Below, one piece after another: positions 23,316 to 36,975 of a stretch of DNA of 64,000 bases (positions are counted from its first letter, which is position 1; each line of letters opens with the position of its first letter). This DNA is from Pelecanus crispus. Taxonomy: Eukaryota; Chordata; Aves; Pelecaniformes; Pelecanidae. Below the pieces are notes generated by a model. That model ran no database searches. It was not told the origin of the DNA and saw nothing but the letters and a program-made list of their open reading frames with translations. The DNA lies in the NCBI RefSeq assembly GCF_030463565.1, contig NC_134644.1:97646765-97710764 (forward strand), read 5' to 3'. A program made the translations under genes and the position numbers.

Positions 23316-25333
23316 CTTTCTGAGTTTCTCCTTTCCCCCTCCTGTTTGAATGGCTTCCATTAGGGCACTGTGCAGTGACGTGTCTTTCGGAATTGGTTTT
23401 TGGACAACAGGTTTGAACTTCTTCTTTGGTCCAAAGATATTGGTCTGCACATTAACATCCAGTTCACTGACAGCATGCATATCCAAATCATCAGGTTTCT
23501 CCTCCTGTTCTGACTCTGTGTTTGCTGCTGCACCATTTAGCTCGGCTGAAGCTTTAAGTGAACTAACTGGTACATTGTTAGCAGGAGGCCATTTAGTGAC
23601 TCGCGAAGACGAGCTGAAGGAGGATGGGACTCCTTGGAGATCAGGGGACTTGAGAGATGAGGCTGAATTAGCATGGGTCAAAGTCTCACATTTCTGGTCA
23701 AACAAAAGATGCGTCTTTTTCTCTGCTATGCTTTGTTTGCTGTTTAAACCACGATCATCTGCGCTGTTGTTATCCTTTGAAGAGGATTTAGTAAGTGGGA
23801 CACTGGCATTCTTTTTATAGAAACTCACAGGAGTTGCTTGATTTGGTGCCCTGATGTTAACTACTTTGTTTTCCACACCAGAATTATCACCAGGTGTAAA
23901 CCTGTGGGATGCTTTTTGACTGCAAGTAAAAATACTTGAAAGTGTTTCTTTTGTTTCTGCTGATTCTGTTTCCACAGGGCTATATTTGGCCAGAATAATA
24001 CATCTTTTTGGTGAAACTTCTGCTTCAGTTTTAACCTCTCCTGCCCCTTCCTTATTTTCATCTTTCTCATGGTATTCCATAGAGTCAGACTTAAAGGTAG
24101 TTATGTTGATGTGTCTTGCAATGGCAGAGGCAACATACTGACTTGAAGTTCTCCTATGTGGCTTTAGAAACGGAAGCTCCAGCTTGTCCTTAGTAATGGT
24201 TGGGGACACTAATGGTGTTACCTGAGACTGTGTAACTGGAAGAGGTGGTTTGGTCCTTTCATTCTCAGACTGTCTTTCAGCTACCTGGGTAGTAACAGTT
24301 TGTGGTGCTACAGGTTTTGGAGCTGCAAGACAGACAGGTTTGTGTTCATGTTTTATAGTAAAGGGCTTAGAGTTTGTGGTGACTGCTGACTTTTTAGGAG
24401 GATGCTCAGCAGAGTCATCACTTTGCTTTTCCATAGAACTTGACCTCCAGAATGCCTTCACTTTCCCAAGATGAATTTCCTCACTTTCATCAGTAGAGGT
24501 ACCTGATATGTGCTTACTGACACCAGTGTTTGGGCCTATAAGGTTGCCTAGTTCATCTATCTTAATGGCAGAAGTGGAGAGTGAAACTCCTCTATTGAAA
24601 TGTTTTACTTCAGGTTTTGGAGGGACAATTTTAAAGGTTGTCAAACCCATTTTAGGTTCGTAGTTTGTCCCTGAATTCTGGGCACGATGACACCATGTGG
24701 GTGTTGATGGGACTTCTACTTCAATTTTTTTTGCTGGTGGCCATTTGATTTCTAATTCTGATTTACTTTTTTTCAGAGCTCTTTCCCTGTTACTACATTC
24801 ATTAAATGGATTTATCTTCTCTTTTGCTGTACTGATTTCAGCTGTGGCCTTGGAGTGAGATGGAGTCAGCTTAGATTTACATTCCTCAGACTTCACACCA
24901 TGTTTGGGGGGGGTGTCCAGTCTTAAATTCTTTTCACTTCTTTTTTCAAAGGAGGATGTGAGAGATTCAAACATATCTCTCCTCTGTTCCACAGGCAAGT
25001 GACTGAATTCGTTTTCAGATGGTTGCTGATGTATTAGGTCCTTGGATATGCATACAGCTCCACCATCTGTGTGTCCCTTATCAAAGGAACCTGCGCTGTT
25101 GTTTTTATTTGTAAAGTTTCCTGTATTAACAGAGTGAGCTGAGATACTTCGTGAAATCCTTGTTTCTGTCTCTTGATTTCCAGCTGGGTTAGAGGTGCTA
25201 ACTTCTGGAACATCATCTATGACTGTTACTGGAACAGAAATGGTAACATCTTGGGCAGCCTCAACTTTTCTTATACGTGGGCTCAACACTTCATTGATGT
25301 ACTCGGAGTCAGAGTTACTTATACCACCCACTG
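23316..25333 (-). CDS. COBL: COBL large exon ending in WH2 motif 1
   Basis: This 2018-bp exon is open throughout in one frame (672 complete codons). It begins VGGISNSDSEYINEV after a tandem CAGCAG acceptor. Most of it is hydrophilic and predicted disordered, rich in Ser, Lys, Thr and Pro, and it holds two copies of a KWPPA pentapeptide. The C-terminal end is the first WH2 motif: SLHSALMEAIQTGGG followed by KEKLRK. It has the hydrophobic helix and the LRK(V) linker that bind the actin cleft in WH2 proteins. The donor is AGAAAG|GTAAAG at 23315, in phase 0. One oversized exon carrying the disordered middle and WH2-1 is the known COBL arrangement. No frameshift or internal stop is seen. Confidence 0.96.
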
Positions 25334-26585
25334 CTGCAAAATACACATACAACATTACATTTAGGCAGTATACAGGCAGTATGACTTTAAATTACACAAA
25401 CAGCCAGTACAAGCTTAAGTGGATCAGATATTTTAGTTACACTAACAGGAATATATTTATGCCTGTATTACAAAAAAGGAGAGATCTGGGTCCTTTTTAT
25501 TGTCTGGTTGCTGATTAGGATCAGCCAAATATTCCTGCAGTCCTTCTGCTTCAGCCAGTGGGAAACATACAAATGCAGCTGAAAGCAGAATTTAATCTAT
25601 TGTTCATACCTTATCTTTGACTAACTTCTCTCAGTGATAAACATTTCACCACATGACTCTAAAGGAGAAACATTTCTGAGAAACAGCAAGCAACTCCAAA
25701 TTATGTTTCCCAGACCTGGTTAGTAATAACAGCCCAGCTGAAGGATTTCCTTGAGCAAGCAAACAAAGGAACAGTACTTGTATTTTTTCTCCATTCTTCT
25801 CACCCTTCATTACCAGTGACTCCAGAAGCCTCATTGTGCAAGAAGCTTAACTCTCCTCTCGAATTTGCTTGCATAAATCAAGGGTTACAACACAGAAGCT
25901 AAGAAATTGTGGTGTTAGAGAGCTCACAGAAATTAAATCAGAATCAAGTCCACTGCAGAGGTACTGAAATAAAGATGGGAAGTTTTAAAAAACGTATTCA
26001 ACATCATCTGGTGACAAACCATTGATAGGGAAGGATTTTTATTCACAGTAGGAAAAAGAGGAGCACAATGAGACATTTTATCTCTTCCCATTGTTCCTTT
26101 TCATGTTTTTCAATTTTTAACTTTAAAATATGCCTGCTAACGCAGAGGAGGCATTGGGTACAAAAATGTCCCCCCCTTCTCCACTTCTTTATGATAAAAT
26201 ACAAAACAGAGGCATTGTTAATTAAACACAGAGCTAAATTCACAACTGATTTAGCTTCACTGAATTCAATGAAATTATACCAAATTTGGCCCACCAAATG
26301 TGTCCATAAACTGCTGTTTATCTCTTTTTGGTAGCAGATACCGAAATACAATGACAATCTGATAAGCAGCTTGAAAAATATTCAGTGAGAGTCTGTAAAG
26401 AGTGGCTGCCCCAGAAGCAAAAGGAGAGAAGCCACTTTGGGTTGACCACGAAGTGGCCTTAGACCTGTGACTTGTTCCCAGTGATCTTAGTGAGAAATGC
26501 GCAGATGTCTCAGAGTACGGTTTGACCCTGCATCTCCTGGCTATGCCTCTCTCTTTTGCACTTCAGAGGTAACACATTTCCCTAC
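25334..26585 (-). other. COBL: COBL intron before the large exon
   Basis: This intron is 1252 bp. Near 26245-26300 the plus strand reads gcttcactgaattcaatgaa, then attataccaaatttggccca. This resembles the worn end of an amniote palindromic repeat (…acttcaatgg..ttacaccagctgaggatctggccc). Otherwise it is unique. Confidence 0.8.
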
Positions 26586-26689
26586 CTTCTAAATCTTCAT
26601 CCAGGCCAGCCAAAGTCTGCTGGAGTTGTGCAGCAATGAATGAATCCTCATTCTCATGTTTAGCCGAAGCCACTTCTTCATCTCTCCTG
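26586..26689 (-). CDS. COBL: COBL exon, short acidic helix-like segment
   Basis: This 104-bp exon encodes RRDEEVASAKHENEDSF followed by IAAQLQQTLAGLDEDLE. The second part has regularly spaced Leu/Ile residues and could form a short amphipathic helix. The acceptor is a tandem TAG-CAG (cctctttcatttagcag). Using the first AG makes the junction codon AGC and adds one residue; using the second gives AGG. The donor is GAAG|GTAGGG at 26585. One base enters and one leaves, matching both neighbours. The family's LDEDLE-type motif at this place supports the call, although it comes from memory. The intron to the next exon is 1252 bp. Confidence 0.9.
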
Positions 26690-29600
26690 CTAAATGAAAG
26701 AGGAGAAAAAGGTTGGGTCTTCCCCTTTTTTTGCTTTGCACTGTTGCTCTGAAATACACTCTTATTTCTGCCCCTTTGGTTCCACTGGGGTTCTGAAACT
26801 CATTCCCCAAAGTATGAAAAATATGCAGCCTGAGAGACACACACCACCACACTGACACATCCACATCTAGGAAGGATCTCCGTGGTGCCTGAGCATCCTT
26901 AGTGTGCTGGCGATCAAAAGATTAGGATTAATAAAGCCTGTCGCAAGGAAATGGTCTGGCTTCACTGTGAAGTACGTGTTTCAGCTGGGCTACAGAAAAG
27001 CAGCATATGCCAAGGCAAAGGTTTTGCATATCCATACAATTTTAAAGCAGACCACTAGCCATCCTGTGCACCCACTGTGCCAATACATCTGTACCTTAAT
27101 TAAATAAAAATTGCATGGCAATGAAAAATAAATACAGCTAAGTACTGTTAGAAAATCACTCTGCATCCTGAGGGGAGGGAGGGGAGGAGGAAAGAGAACT
27201 AATCCCTTGAGAGCTGTTTCTAATGAAACATATCAAGGGGCCTGATTTTGCCGGAAAACAACTCCATGGTTTTTGATGAAGTTATACAATGATCTAAACC
27301 AAGTCTGAAATCAGAATCAGTGCTAGTGTTGTCTTGGCTTATTAAAAGAAAAAAAGAAAAAGAAGATGAAACTGAGAAAAATCTAACAAAAAATAACGAA
27401 AATGATAAAAAATACACATGGCAACCTGTTACACAACAGGTTCAGTTTCTTAGGAAGAAAAATCTTGACCAGCAGAGCTTTTCTGTCTAAATCATTGAAG
27501 CTAGGATCTCACATTGGGCAATTCATTTTTTCCAGCTACCTGTTCCTCACCTGAATTTAAGACACTGTTGTCTGTGACACTGTATCTAAGTCTTGCCCTT
27601 GTGATTAGCCTATTGAAAAAATAATTTTCCATTCTAGCCGCACTTAAACTAACTCTGGTCAGGCGAAGCAGATTTGCCCTTTTCAAGATCAAACCCTTAA
27701 TAGCACAGATATAGTAACAGATGACACATTTTTTGGTAGTTTACCAAACACTACCTGAAAAATGCCATTTTTCTGCTGCCCTTTAATAATCTGTATTAAA
27801 ATTCAGGGATGTTTCCTGACATCAATTTAAATTATGTCTAACAATGTAGCTTCCTTTTTTGCTATTTTATTATTCGATTTTTCCCGTGCTCATATCAGAA
27901 GCAACTGAAAGCACATGTTGAAGCATTGGGTACTTAATTTTATTTTACTTTATTATTTATTTATTCATTTAGCATTCACCTCTCCTTTCTTTATGTCTTT
28001 TGTAGTAGTCATGAAGCCCGATTCTTCTGCTCGCACCTAAACTGCCTTGCACTTACAAAGTTGAGTTCATGTATGTGGGATCAATGAAAACAGCAAAACA
28101 CATTTGGAAGGAAGCCTTCCAAAACTTTTTTGACATGCACATCTTTGTGTATCACCATACAGGTGGGATGAATTCAAGATGGCAAGGCTGCATAATGTGC
28201 CTAAGTGGTTTCCTAAACTGGAACCTCAGACAGAAACCTGTATTGGTTGTTTGAATACAGAGGAAGAGACATGGTGCTCTGTGACTGGAATACAATTTCT
28301 TCCAGCATTTGCCATTGACCTGAGCCTTGACAGGCCTTGAACATCCCCAGAAGCCAATGTGAACTGACGATGCTCAGCACCCACACTACAAGATTAATGG
28401 TAAACTGAGTTTTCCCACTGATGGATTAAGAGAAGGGTGGCACAAATCAGTCAAAGTCTCCAGCGGAGGCAACTGGCGCTGTAAGAGTGCAGTCCTACTG
28501 TACCCTGAAGCACACATACCCACACACACAAATCAATGAGATTACTGATCTGAGTAATCTGACAAAAAGATTTAAGCCTACTGCAGCATTTGTATTGGGA
28601 CAGAAGTCTGGCAAAAAAACCTCTCAACTTGAAGGTGGCAGAAAGAATGGACTGACTGAATTTCATATTGTTTTTGCAGTGGAAAGATTTCTGAAGTTAA
28701 TAAAAAATACTTGCTTTCCTTTGTGTGCATTTTAAAACAGTTTATTTCCAAACTCAGAGAAAGCATTTTTGATGGGAGAATCATTCAAATGGTGCACCAG
28801 CTAAGCAACAGGTCTACCCAGCATGGAAGACAAATATTGCTTTCTTCTTTAACAAAGCTGATCTTGCGGGGTAGTTGTCCACAGCTGGAAGCAAATTACT
28901 GATGCAAATTGCAACTCTTTCTCTAAGCTGCTGTGAAGAAGTTGTTTCCAAAACCTTGGAAGAAAAATGTGTAAACCCGTGTCTATCAGAGAATGAAACC
29001 TCATTTCACAAAGGCCATGCCAGCTCATCACCTTTTTGGTACCTGATTCTATCTTTCTATTGCCTGACTGTTTTACATTACAGCCAAAATCTGTATTACT
29101 AAGGCTGTCTGTGCTGGGCTTTCTCCAGGAAATAATGGAAACTATTGGCTTGAGAATTTTATAGGCAATTTACCTAGGAAAACATATTTGGGACTGGAAC
29201 AGGGATTCCTGGGCTCCAAACATGCAGAGTGGGTCCACTGCACTGACCAGCTCCTTTCTTGTGTCAATCAATGGTAACCTTTCAATGACTTATAGCAAAA
29301 TTATCTTCTCCCTGATGGGCACAACAGTCAGCAGAGGTCTCTTTCATTATCCTCTGTGCACTTATGCAGTGACTACACATAATTTGCCTCTCAATCTCTG
29401 CTTCAATCTCCTTATCTAGACAACTGGGATAATAATATCCAATTCACAAAATTTTTCTGAAAGAAAGAGAACAATGCCACGAAAATGAAAGGATTCTTAT
29501 TTGCTCTTACAGAAGGAGCTTCAGAAAAAGCAGATCTTTTCTTTTGCATTTCCAAATTCCTAAAAGAGCTAGTGTTCAATTAATCTTCAAACTCACCTAC

Positions 29601-32600
29601 AAAGCAAGCCAGAAGGTATACATTAATCACAGGGTTCTTCTTAAAATTCTTAGCATTGAGAATTTAAAATGTGGTACGTGTTTTGTGAGGCAAAGGTCTG
29701 GTAGTTTCCAATAGCTCACACGATTTATAAATATGCCTAAGAAGACTCCTTCTCACAACAGTATTTGGGAAAGGAAAACAAAAGGGCCTGTAATTTTTTT
29801 TTCATAGCCTTCTTCCCTTCTAACCCTATACACTTTTCTTTTGGTGACAGCTCTGTTTTGGCCAGAATCCAAGAAAAACATGACTTATTCCGATACCATG
29901 TTTTACATTCTGGATAAACACTACCAGTGGTATTTTCTCACACACACTTTTTTTGACTTAGAGAAGAACTTGATAACCTTTATGCTGCCTTTCTGGTAAA
30001 ATGTGAGGCACTAAAAATACAACACCGGCAAGCATTTAGCCCAAGCTCAAAATGGCAAATGTGCACAGTTCCTGGAAGCCTGCACACTTATTACTTACAT
30101 AGATTAGCAGAGATTTGTGCAAGAGCACAGAATGGAGCAAACTGACGACTAAACTACAGCCTTTAGTGCTCCACTGAGTGCAGGCTACAACGCATAATTA
30201 CTCCTCAGCAGTCATTCGCGCAGTTGGAGACAAAATGAAACTTACAGCAGAATCTTGTCAAATTAGTTCCATGGGAGATGGACATTTATGAGAAAGTTTA
30301 CATTCTACAAAAGGCAGAAAAATCTCTGATAAACCTAGCTGGAAATGCTGCATTAAAAAGAAACCCAAAACAGTGGTCAGGCAACGGGTTTGCAGTGACA
30401 GAAACTGCCATTTTGTTATAGTTAGAGCAGCTTTATCTGGAGATCTGCAAATGATAAAACTGACCTGAGTGTCTTTGAGCACTTCTCAGGAGTTCTGGTG
30501 AGCCTCATGTATGGTACCAGAGGTAGAGACCACAACTCCCACCATAACTGTGAAAATACAACACAGACCTATGTAAACTGCAGAGACTGAGGAAGAAATT
30601 TAGTTGTCTAAACTCGGGCACTTGGTACCATTTGAAATACTGTAGGATATTGAAGACATCTGTCTGGGTCTGGTAGACATAATATGGAATGTAGGGAGAC
30701 CCATGTCCTGCTGGAAGTGGCAGGAGACAAGATGAAATGGCAGTAGACATCTCAGGTTAATTGAATGTGACCTGAAAGCCTCACTCATTTTGCACCACGC
30801 TTGCTATATCAAAAGGCTTGAGAACATGGCTCCTGTGAATTTGTTACTAGCTGGGGAGGGAAGACAGAGACATGGTAAATAACAGAGTCAAATCCAGACA
30901 GGCACACCATGCAGTAGCACACGCTTCTCACACGTGTCTGAAGCAGCTAACAGGGACTGACCAATGTGGAAAGTTGATACAGTTTCTCCAGACTGGGCTT
31001 TGGAGCATCTGGGCTCCTTTCCTAGCTCTGACAGTCTTCTCTGTCCGATACTGGGGAATTACTTTAACCCTTACATGCGTTTCCGAATTCCTCCTCTTCA
31101 AAATGCATCCACAATATTCTCCTCTTACATAAATGCTGGAAAGAGAAATGCTTCTACCTGGGGTATATATCAAGGTGGGTGTTAAAAGAGGAGACTGATG
31201 TGGAGCAATTTTAACTTGTAGAAAGTATGGCTGAAAGTGCATCCTTTTTGAATACAACTTTCTATACAACCAGGCCAGAAAGATGACATTAAGTAAACTT
31301 ATGGTGTTTACATATTTGGTTTTGTAATTGATGCAGCAAAGTACTCTTCAAAAGTGGAGGTAACTATTTTCCAGATTAGCCAATAGTTTACAAAATCTTA
31401 GGGACCATTTTCCTATTCTTTCTGTTTCTTAGGCTAGGTGACTTTTTTTATTTCCTTTCAAGAAAGGAATATAACAGCAGCTAGGAGAGCAGTGTAAACG
31501 GTGGACTTTCTGGTCACCTAAGCTATGACCTGACCAGTGATATTCTCCATTTCTGCTGCCTCCTGTAAACTTGAGCATAAAGTTTTAATGTTTGAATGAC
31601 CAAAGCCTGTTAAAATGCCGAATCTGTAGACTGCACAATCAACTTAGGACTGGTTAGATAACAAAGTCATCACTTGTCTTTGATGCAAGATTTCTGAAAG
31701 TGGCAGGCAACTAGGAAAAAGCACATGGTCATATTCTGCTGAATGCCAGATAACCTTCCTTTTTATGCTCTTCAATGAGTGATAAAAGAGAAGCTGCACA
31801 TACTTTTTGAGAGCAAGGTACAAGTATGATTTCCATTCCAGGTTTTTCAGTTTGTGTTCTGTTTCTGGTTCTCTGGGACCGCATTGAACTTACAAAGGTC
31901 TTTGGACTGCATTTATATCTGTGCTGAATAAAAACCACCACAGATTGAATTAAACTATTTTCCAATCCTAGAACACAGAGGTCTAGTAATGCCTTCAGAT
32001 ATAAAACCACCTAATTAAAAATAAGAACTTGTAAATATAGATGAGGAGGAAAATTATGTAGTTTTTCAGCAGCAGCTGGGTTTATGGTCCTTTTGCAGTC
32101 CTCCTCCATGGTTACTGCTCAAAAACCTAAACAGAAAGCAAATGAAAATGCTTTTGCTTAGTACCATTTTGTGTTTTAATGCTAGAAATCTCTAAGCTTG
32201 TTACACACGAGGGTCATTTAAGCTTCCAGACTCCCCCAACATACGTCGGTTCCAGGGTCCTGCTGCATAAGCAGCAGCTTGTAGCTGCTGTACCACTGGA
32301 AGCATGGCCCCGCTCCCCCCCTCCCCACAGGGGCCTCTGGCAGCAGCTTCTCAATGGGAAAGCCCCATAGACTGGCAGCATTGCCAGAAATAGTCAGGGA
32401 AGTGGACTAGCGTGATTTAAATCTTAATACAGCCACATCACCTGTGCAATGTAACATTGTAAGTCAGAAGATGGCATGGTGAGGTTAAATAACTTTTCTT
32501 GGTTTACACAGAAAAATAAGAAAAAGAGCAAGGACAAGAGCCTTTCTCTCCTGGAAGCCAGCACACCACCTTCAGCAGCCCAAGTTGCTTCCTAAGATGT

Positions 32601-34544
32601 AACATATTCTACAGCTCCAAAGTATACAACATTTTTCCAGTGGATGAGTTTAACAGAAAGGCTAATCTGGATTCTTGTTCTGTAACAACTGTGAGTATCT
32701 ATTACTTAACCATAACATCATTAGTATCTTCCCTCCATGAATATCTGCCAGCAAAAAAGTGCATGAGAGTATCCAAATTTAAAGAGTTTTCTGGAACAAG
32801 GGGAAAGGCAGAGATAAGGAAGGAAATTAGCAAAACTATGTAAGAAGCAGAGGCTTGCAAATCTGTCAGACATCTGGGTCTTAATTAAGTAATTTTTCAT
32901 CCCTGAAGTTCTCCCTGTTGCTTTAACCCTTTCTCTTCCTTTTCCCCCCAAACTACATTTCTGTTTTCCAAAAAGTAAAACATGTGCCTATCCAGCTAAA
33001 ATAAAACCTATCCTGTAGAGAAACAACAGAATAAAACTTTGCTGTATTTCTCAGAGATCATTACAAGTGACATGTAATTATATAGAATGTGTTTGTGTAC
33101 AGAGGTATATATAATACATACATACACTGCTATTTTTCATTACAGTTTTTCTCTTTCTTTCCTGCCTGTCTCTGCCACTCACTATTATATTTTTTCTTCC
33201 TCTGACCAGCTTCATCGCTGAATTCTCTCCACCTACTGACTTGTCTTTCCCTCCTGTCCTTCCCAAGTGGAATACAAAACCTTGTAACATTTGAATGGGC
33301 TGAAAATTAGGCAGAACAAGCTCACCCACCCCTATCCTTTCAAGCTTTTGTTTTAACCTAACTCATCAAAACTCTTTAACAGGTTTGTAGCAAACAGTGA
33401 GTATTTCTCAGGTTGGTAAGGAGGAGGACTCTTCGCCTCCCAATACCTTCAACTACCCCAACCAGAGCCAAAGGTAACAAAATCTCCCAAGAGAAAGGGA
33501 GGAAATGGAATTATGCCTGTCCAGACCCACAGCATGAACCGATCTCAGGAGGGTTCCCCCACCCCCAGCCTATGCCCTCCACTAGCTGTACGTGAAAAAA
33601 TATTCCTCTCTCATGGCTACTGAAACAGAAACCCAAGGGAAGGGAAAATCCCTTTCAGACCTTTGGAAGGTATTTTATCTTTTTGTCCCAGACAAGTCTG
33701 TATTTATTTAGCTTTATAATCGCCAAGTTCCCTTTACATTTCAAAAGACTTTTATTTTTTAAATATTTTAAGACATTTAAAACCTTTCTAAAATTAAAAA
33801 AATGGTTTTTATTTTAAAGTGTTTTTCCTGCTCTGAGAGAGGGTGGTGGAACCACTTGCTCTTAAGACCCCTTTTAAACCCCTGATTTCAATTGCTTATA
33901 ACTTCGAGAAATCATACATCTTTGCTAGGTGGCAGTCCAAATGTGACAATTTATAGCCCATGATTATTCTATTATTTTATTCCAGCCAAAATGGTTAAAT
34001 GTCTTCCAAGAACAGAGTCTGGTGGAAAAGGAGAGCTGTATTCTGATACACTAAATGCTATTTAATGCTCAGTCCTCTGAAAAAAGGGGGTCCTGTGTGG
34101 TTTAACTGGTCACTAGTCTGCCTTGACTCTCTGCGCATCAGCTCTCCCTCTCTAGGATAAAGCCACCTTTTCATCTCACGTGAGTACTGTGCAGAGAAAT
34201 GAATTAAAGTCTGCATGGCACATGGATACTAGCGTGAGGAGTAAGATAAAAAGAGCAAAAGGAAATTAAATAGTCCTGTCTTCAAAAGAAAATTTGAACT
34301 GAGAGTGAACGGTGGTATACCTGCTCTATTAATTGAACTCTGAAACTCAGAAAGAAAATAAATCAAAATAGAGTATGATCACTTTAAACAGAGACTTTAT
34401 CCTACTGCACAAAAGGGGGGGGGAATTAAGGCTAAAGGGGGAAGCTAAGGTTACACAGACGGCCTTAATATTAATGTTACCTAACTATGAGCGCGTGACC
34501 TAGCATCCCTAATATTATTATTTTAACATAATTTTTAATGCGTA

Positions 34545-34665
34545 ATTATTTATAAAGCTCCAGACAGTAGGTGTGCACGATGCTTTACAGGCATATAAAA
34601 TTGACTGATCCTTGCCCCTAGGAGCTTGCGTGATGACACCATACAAGGGATGGGAAAGGAGGGGG
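34545..34665. repeat. ancient SINE/LINE 3'-end-like fragment
   Basis: The blocks gtgcacgatgctttacaggc and ctgatccttgcccctaggag resemble a recurrent amniote repeat reading 'gctttacaaacata…gtccctgccccaaggagctta'. It is degenerate and its edges and family are uncertain. Confidence 0.35.
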
Positions 34666-34924
34666 TATGGGAGGACAGAGTTGCAACACTGTGAGATCAT
34701 GAGATGTACTTACTGCTACATAAGCAACATTTCAGCTTCTCTGTGGTTTTCTTGTTACTCATTTAACACTATATATTAAAATTTGGTGAACAGATACATA
34801 ACACAAAGAAATCAACCGTAAGGAAGGATATGAAGAAAGAGAACTATGTAGTATGGTGTTCAGTCAGCAGTTAATATTAAAACATTCACAGCCAAACATT
34901 GCATGTAGTCAATTATTTATATGG

Positions 34925-35115
34925 TGTTAGCCCTTGGCATCTCCAGCTGAGGTCTGGATTCTGCTGCACCAGGCACTGTACAAACACATTGTGAGATATG
35001 ATAGCTGTGTTATGGTTTTTACTGTAAAAAAACTGTAGTGGCTCAAGGTGATATCAGAGGCGGAGAGACAAAGATGCTTTAACAGGTTAGGGGTAGAGCC
35101 AAGGGTAGAACTAGA
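34925..35115 (-). repeat. MIR-like SINE fragment
   Basis: On the minus strand the piece tttgtacagtgcctggtgca, with the upstream block resembling 'gggttctacccttggctcta', matches the 3' half pattern of sauropsid MIR-like SINEs (…tgtacagcgcctagcaca). It is strongly diverged. Confidence 0.4.
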
Positions 35116-36122
35116 GTGTTCTGACATTTGATTTGATATTCTACATGCTAATTAGTGTGTGTATTTGGATTAAGATTGCTTGAACACGAATATCAAAGCA
35201 AAACAAAACAAAACAAAAAAGAGTGCACCTGCAAGCTGCTCCCATGTACTGGAAACAAAACCATGGAGGAATGACCCCAGCTTGGAAACCCTGGAATCTG
35301 GGGTCCTTCTTTTAGAAATTTCTGTTTCTGTGCTCTGGGAACTGAATGCGACTTGAGCTTTGCTGTGGTTGTCATTTCTGTGTGTGTAAAGCCCGTGGTA
35401 CATGCCATTTCTGGCCCGGACGTACTATTATGCTGCTATGTGCAGACAAACCTATTGCATGCTGAAGACTGCACCCTTAAATGCTCACAGCTTGCCTTGA
35501 CTTCAGCAGCAGATGAGGTGCAGACGCTGCTGTGACATTATAATGCTATCAGGCATTTCAGCTACAGACACCACCCAGGCCACCTGGTAAACAATTCCAG
35601 AAACTCTAAGAAAAATGAATTTAAAACTAAACATACAATTAACCAAAGTAAGGAACATGGCAAAATACTCTTGATCTGTTGGAGCGTAGGCTAAGCCTCT
35701 GGACCAAACCTACATAAGAACTGTGGACTCGATTCTGCTCTTCACTGCAGTTCTTCACCGTGCATGTGCAAAATACCACTTGGACCTTCTTTATAGCCCT
35801 TCACACTTCAAATACAATTTGCTTCCACTTTAAGGGTACTTTTCACAGCCCGCCGAGTACAAAATTATTTTAGTATACAGCATTATAAATTCTTCGGAAT
35901 TAGTTATTTCACTGGGTGAAAAGCCCAAGCTTTAGTCAGCTTTACAATTTAAAATGACAAGCTAAATATTTCCATTATTCTTTTAACCTTTTTTTCCCCA
36001 AGCCTCGGCCAAATTAATCACTAAATAAAATTTCTGGTTTCAGTGGAGCTCAGACTCAAGGAGGACTTCGATTCACTGCTGGTAACCACTGCTACTTTAC
36101 AGTAGTGACATGTTCTCTCAAT

Positions 36123-36161
36123 TTCTTTCTTTTCTTTTCTTTCTTTTCTTATCTTTCTTTT
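36123..36161 (+). repeat. CT-rich low-complexity run
   Basis: An imperfect (CTTTT)n/(CTTT)n run of about 39 bases is seen directly. Confidence 0.9.
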
Positions 36162-36975
36162 AGAATTGAGTCAGATCTCGGTATATGGACTAGAAGAAGA
36201 TAGAAAGGAATTAATAAACTCCATGTAAAATTTTCCTTTGAGTTTTGTAGCTTATGAAAGATATTTAAAACTCTGTATAGCTTGGTATCACAATTATTCA
36301 CATGAACTGCACTTTGACTTGTCTGGGAATTTAGGAGGCTGGTTTGGTCCTGAAAGTAGCCCATTCATCACAAGAACATACAATCTCAGGGCTCCCAACA
36401 GATTTTATTAGTGGGGTGGCAGCTGCTCTGACAGTGGAAGTTGAAACTGATGTTCTCCAAATTTGGCTGTACTCAAAATTGTACTCAGAATTGACTTTCA
36501 TCCCACTAAACCAGGAATTTCATACAAATACGTTTAAAAAAAACTCCGTATTTTTTTCCTTCCCTCTAAACTTAGGAAGTGGCTTTTGAAAACTTAGCAA
36601 GTTGACCTCAAAAGGATTTAGACGAGCACAATTTTCAAAGCTGGTTTGTTTACAAACATAGGTTAGTAGCGGAATTGGATTTACCTTCAAATATTACTGG
36701 CACACTCAGAGCATAAAAGTTTAAAAGATATTACTATCAGCATCATGCCGTGGCAATGTAAGTGGCTGCTGACCTAAGATTAAAATACATCACAAATGTT
36801 AAGTCTCTGCTATACCCTAAAGTTGATCTGAAGCTGTCCAGAGCCTAAAAAATAAATAGAATTCATGCAAAATAACCACACTCCCCAAACAACAATAACT
36901 GTCTCCTATTTCAGTCTAAACCCACTCTTTTTAAATTATGGACATATTAGATAAATACAGAATATTTAGCATGAT

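Noticed and set aside
23350..23820. Plus-strand open frame of 156 codons
   Set aside because: It is the antisense shadow of the COBL large exon.
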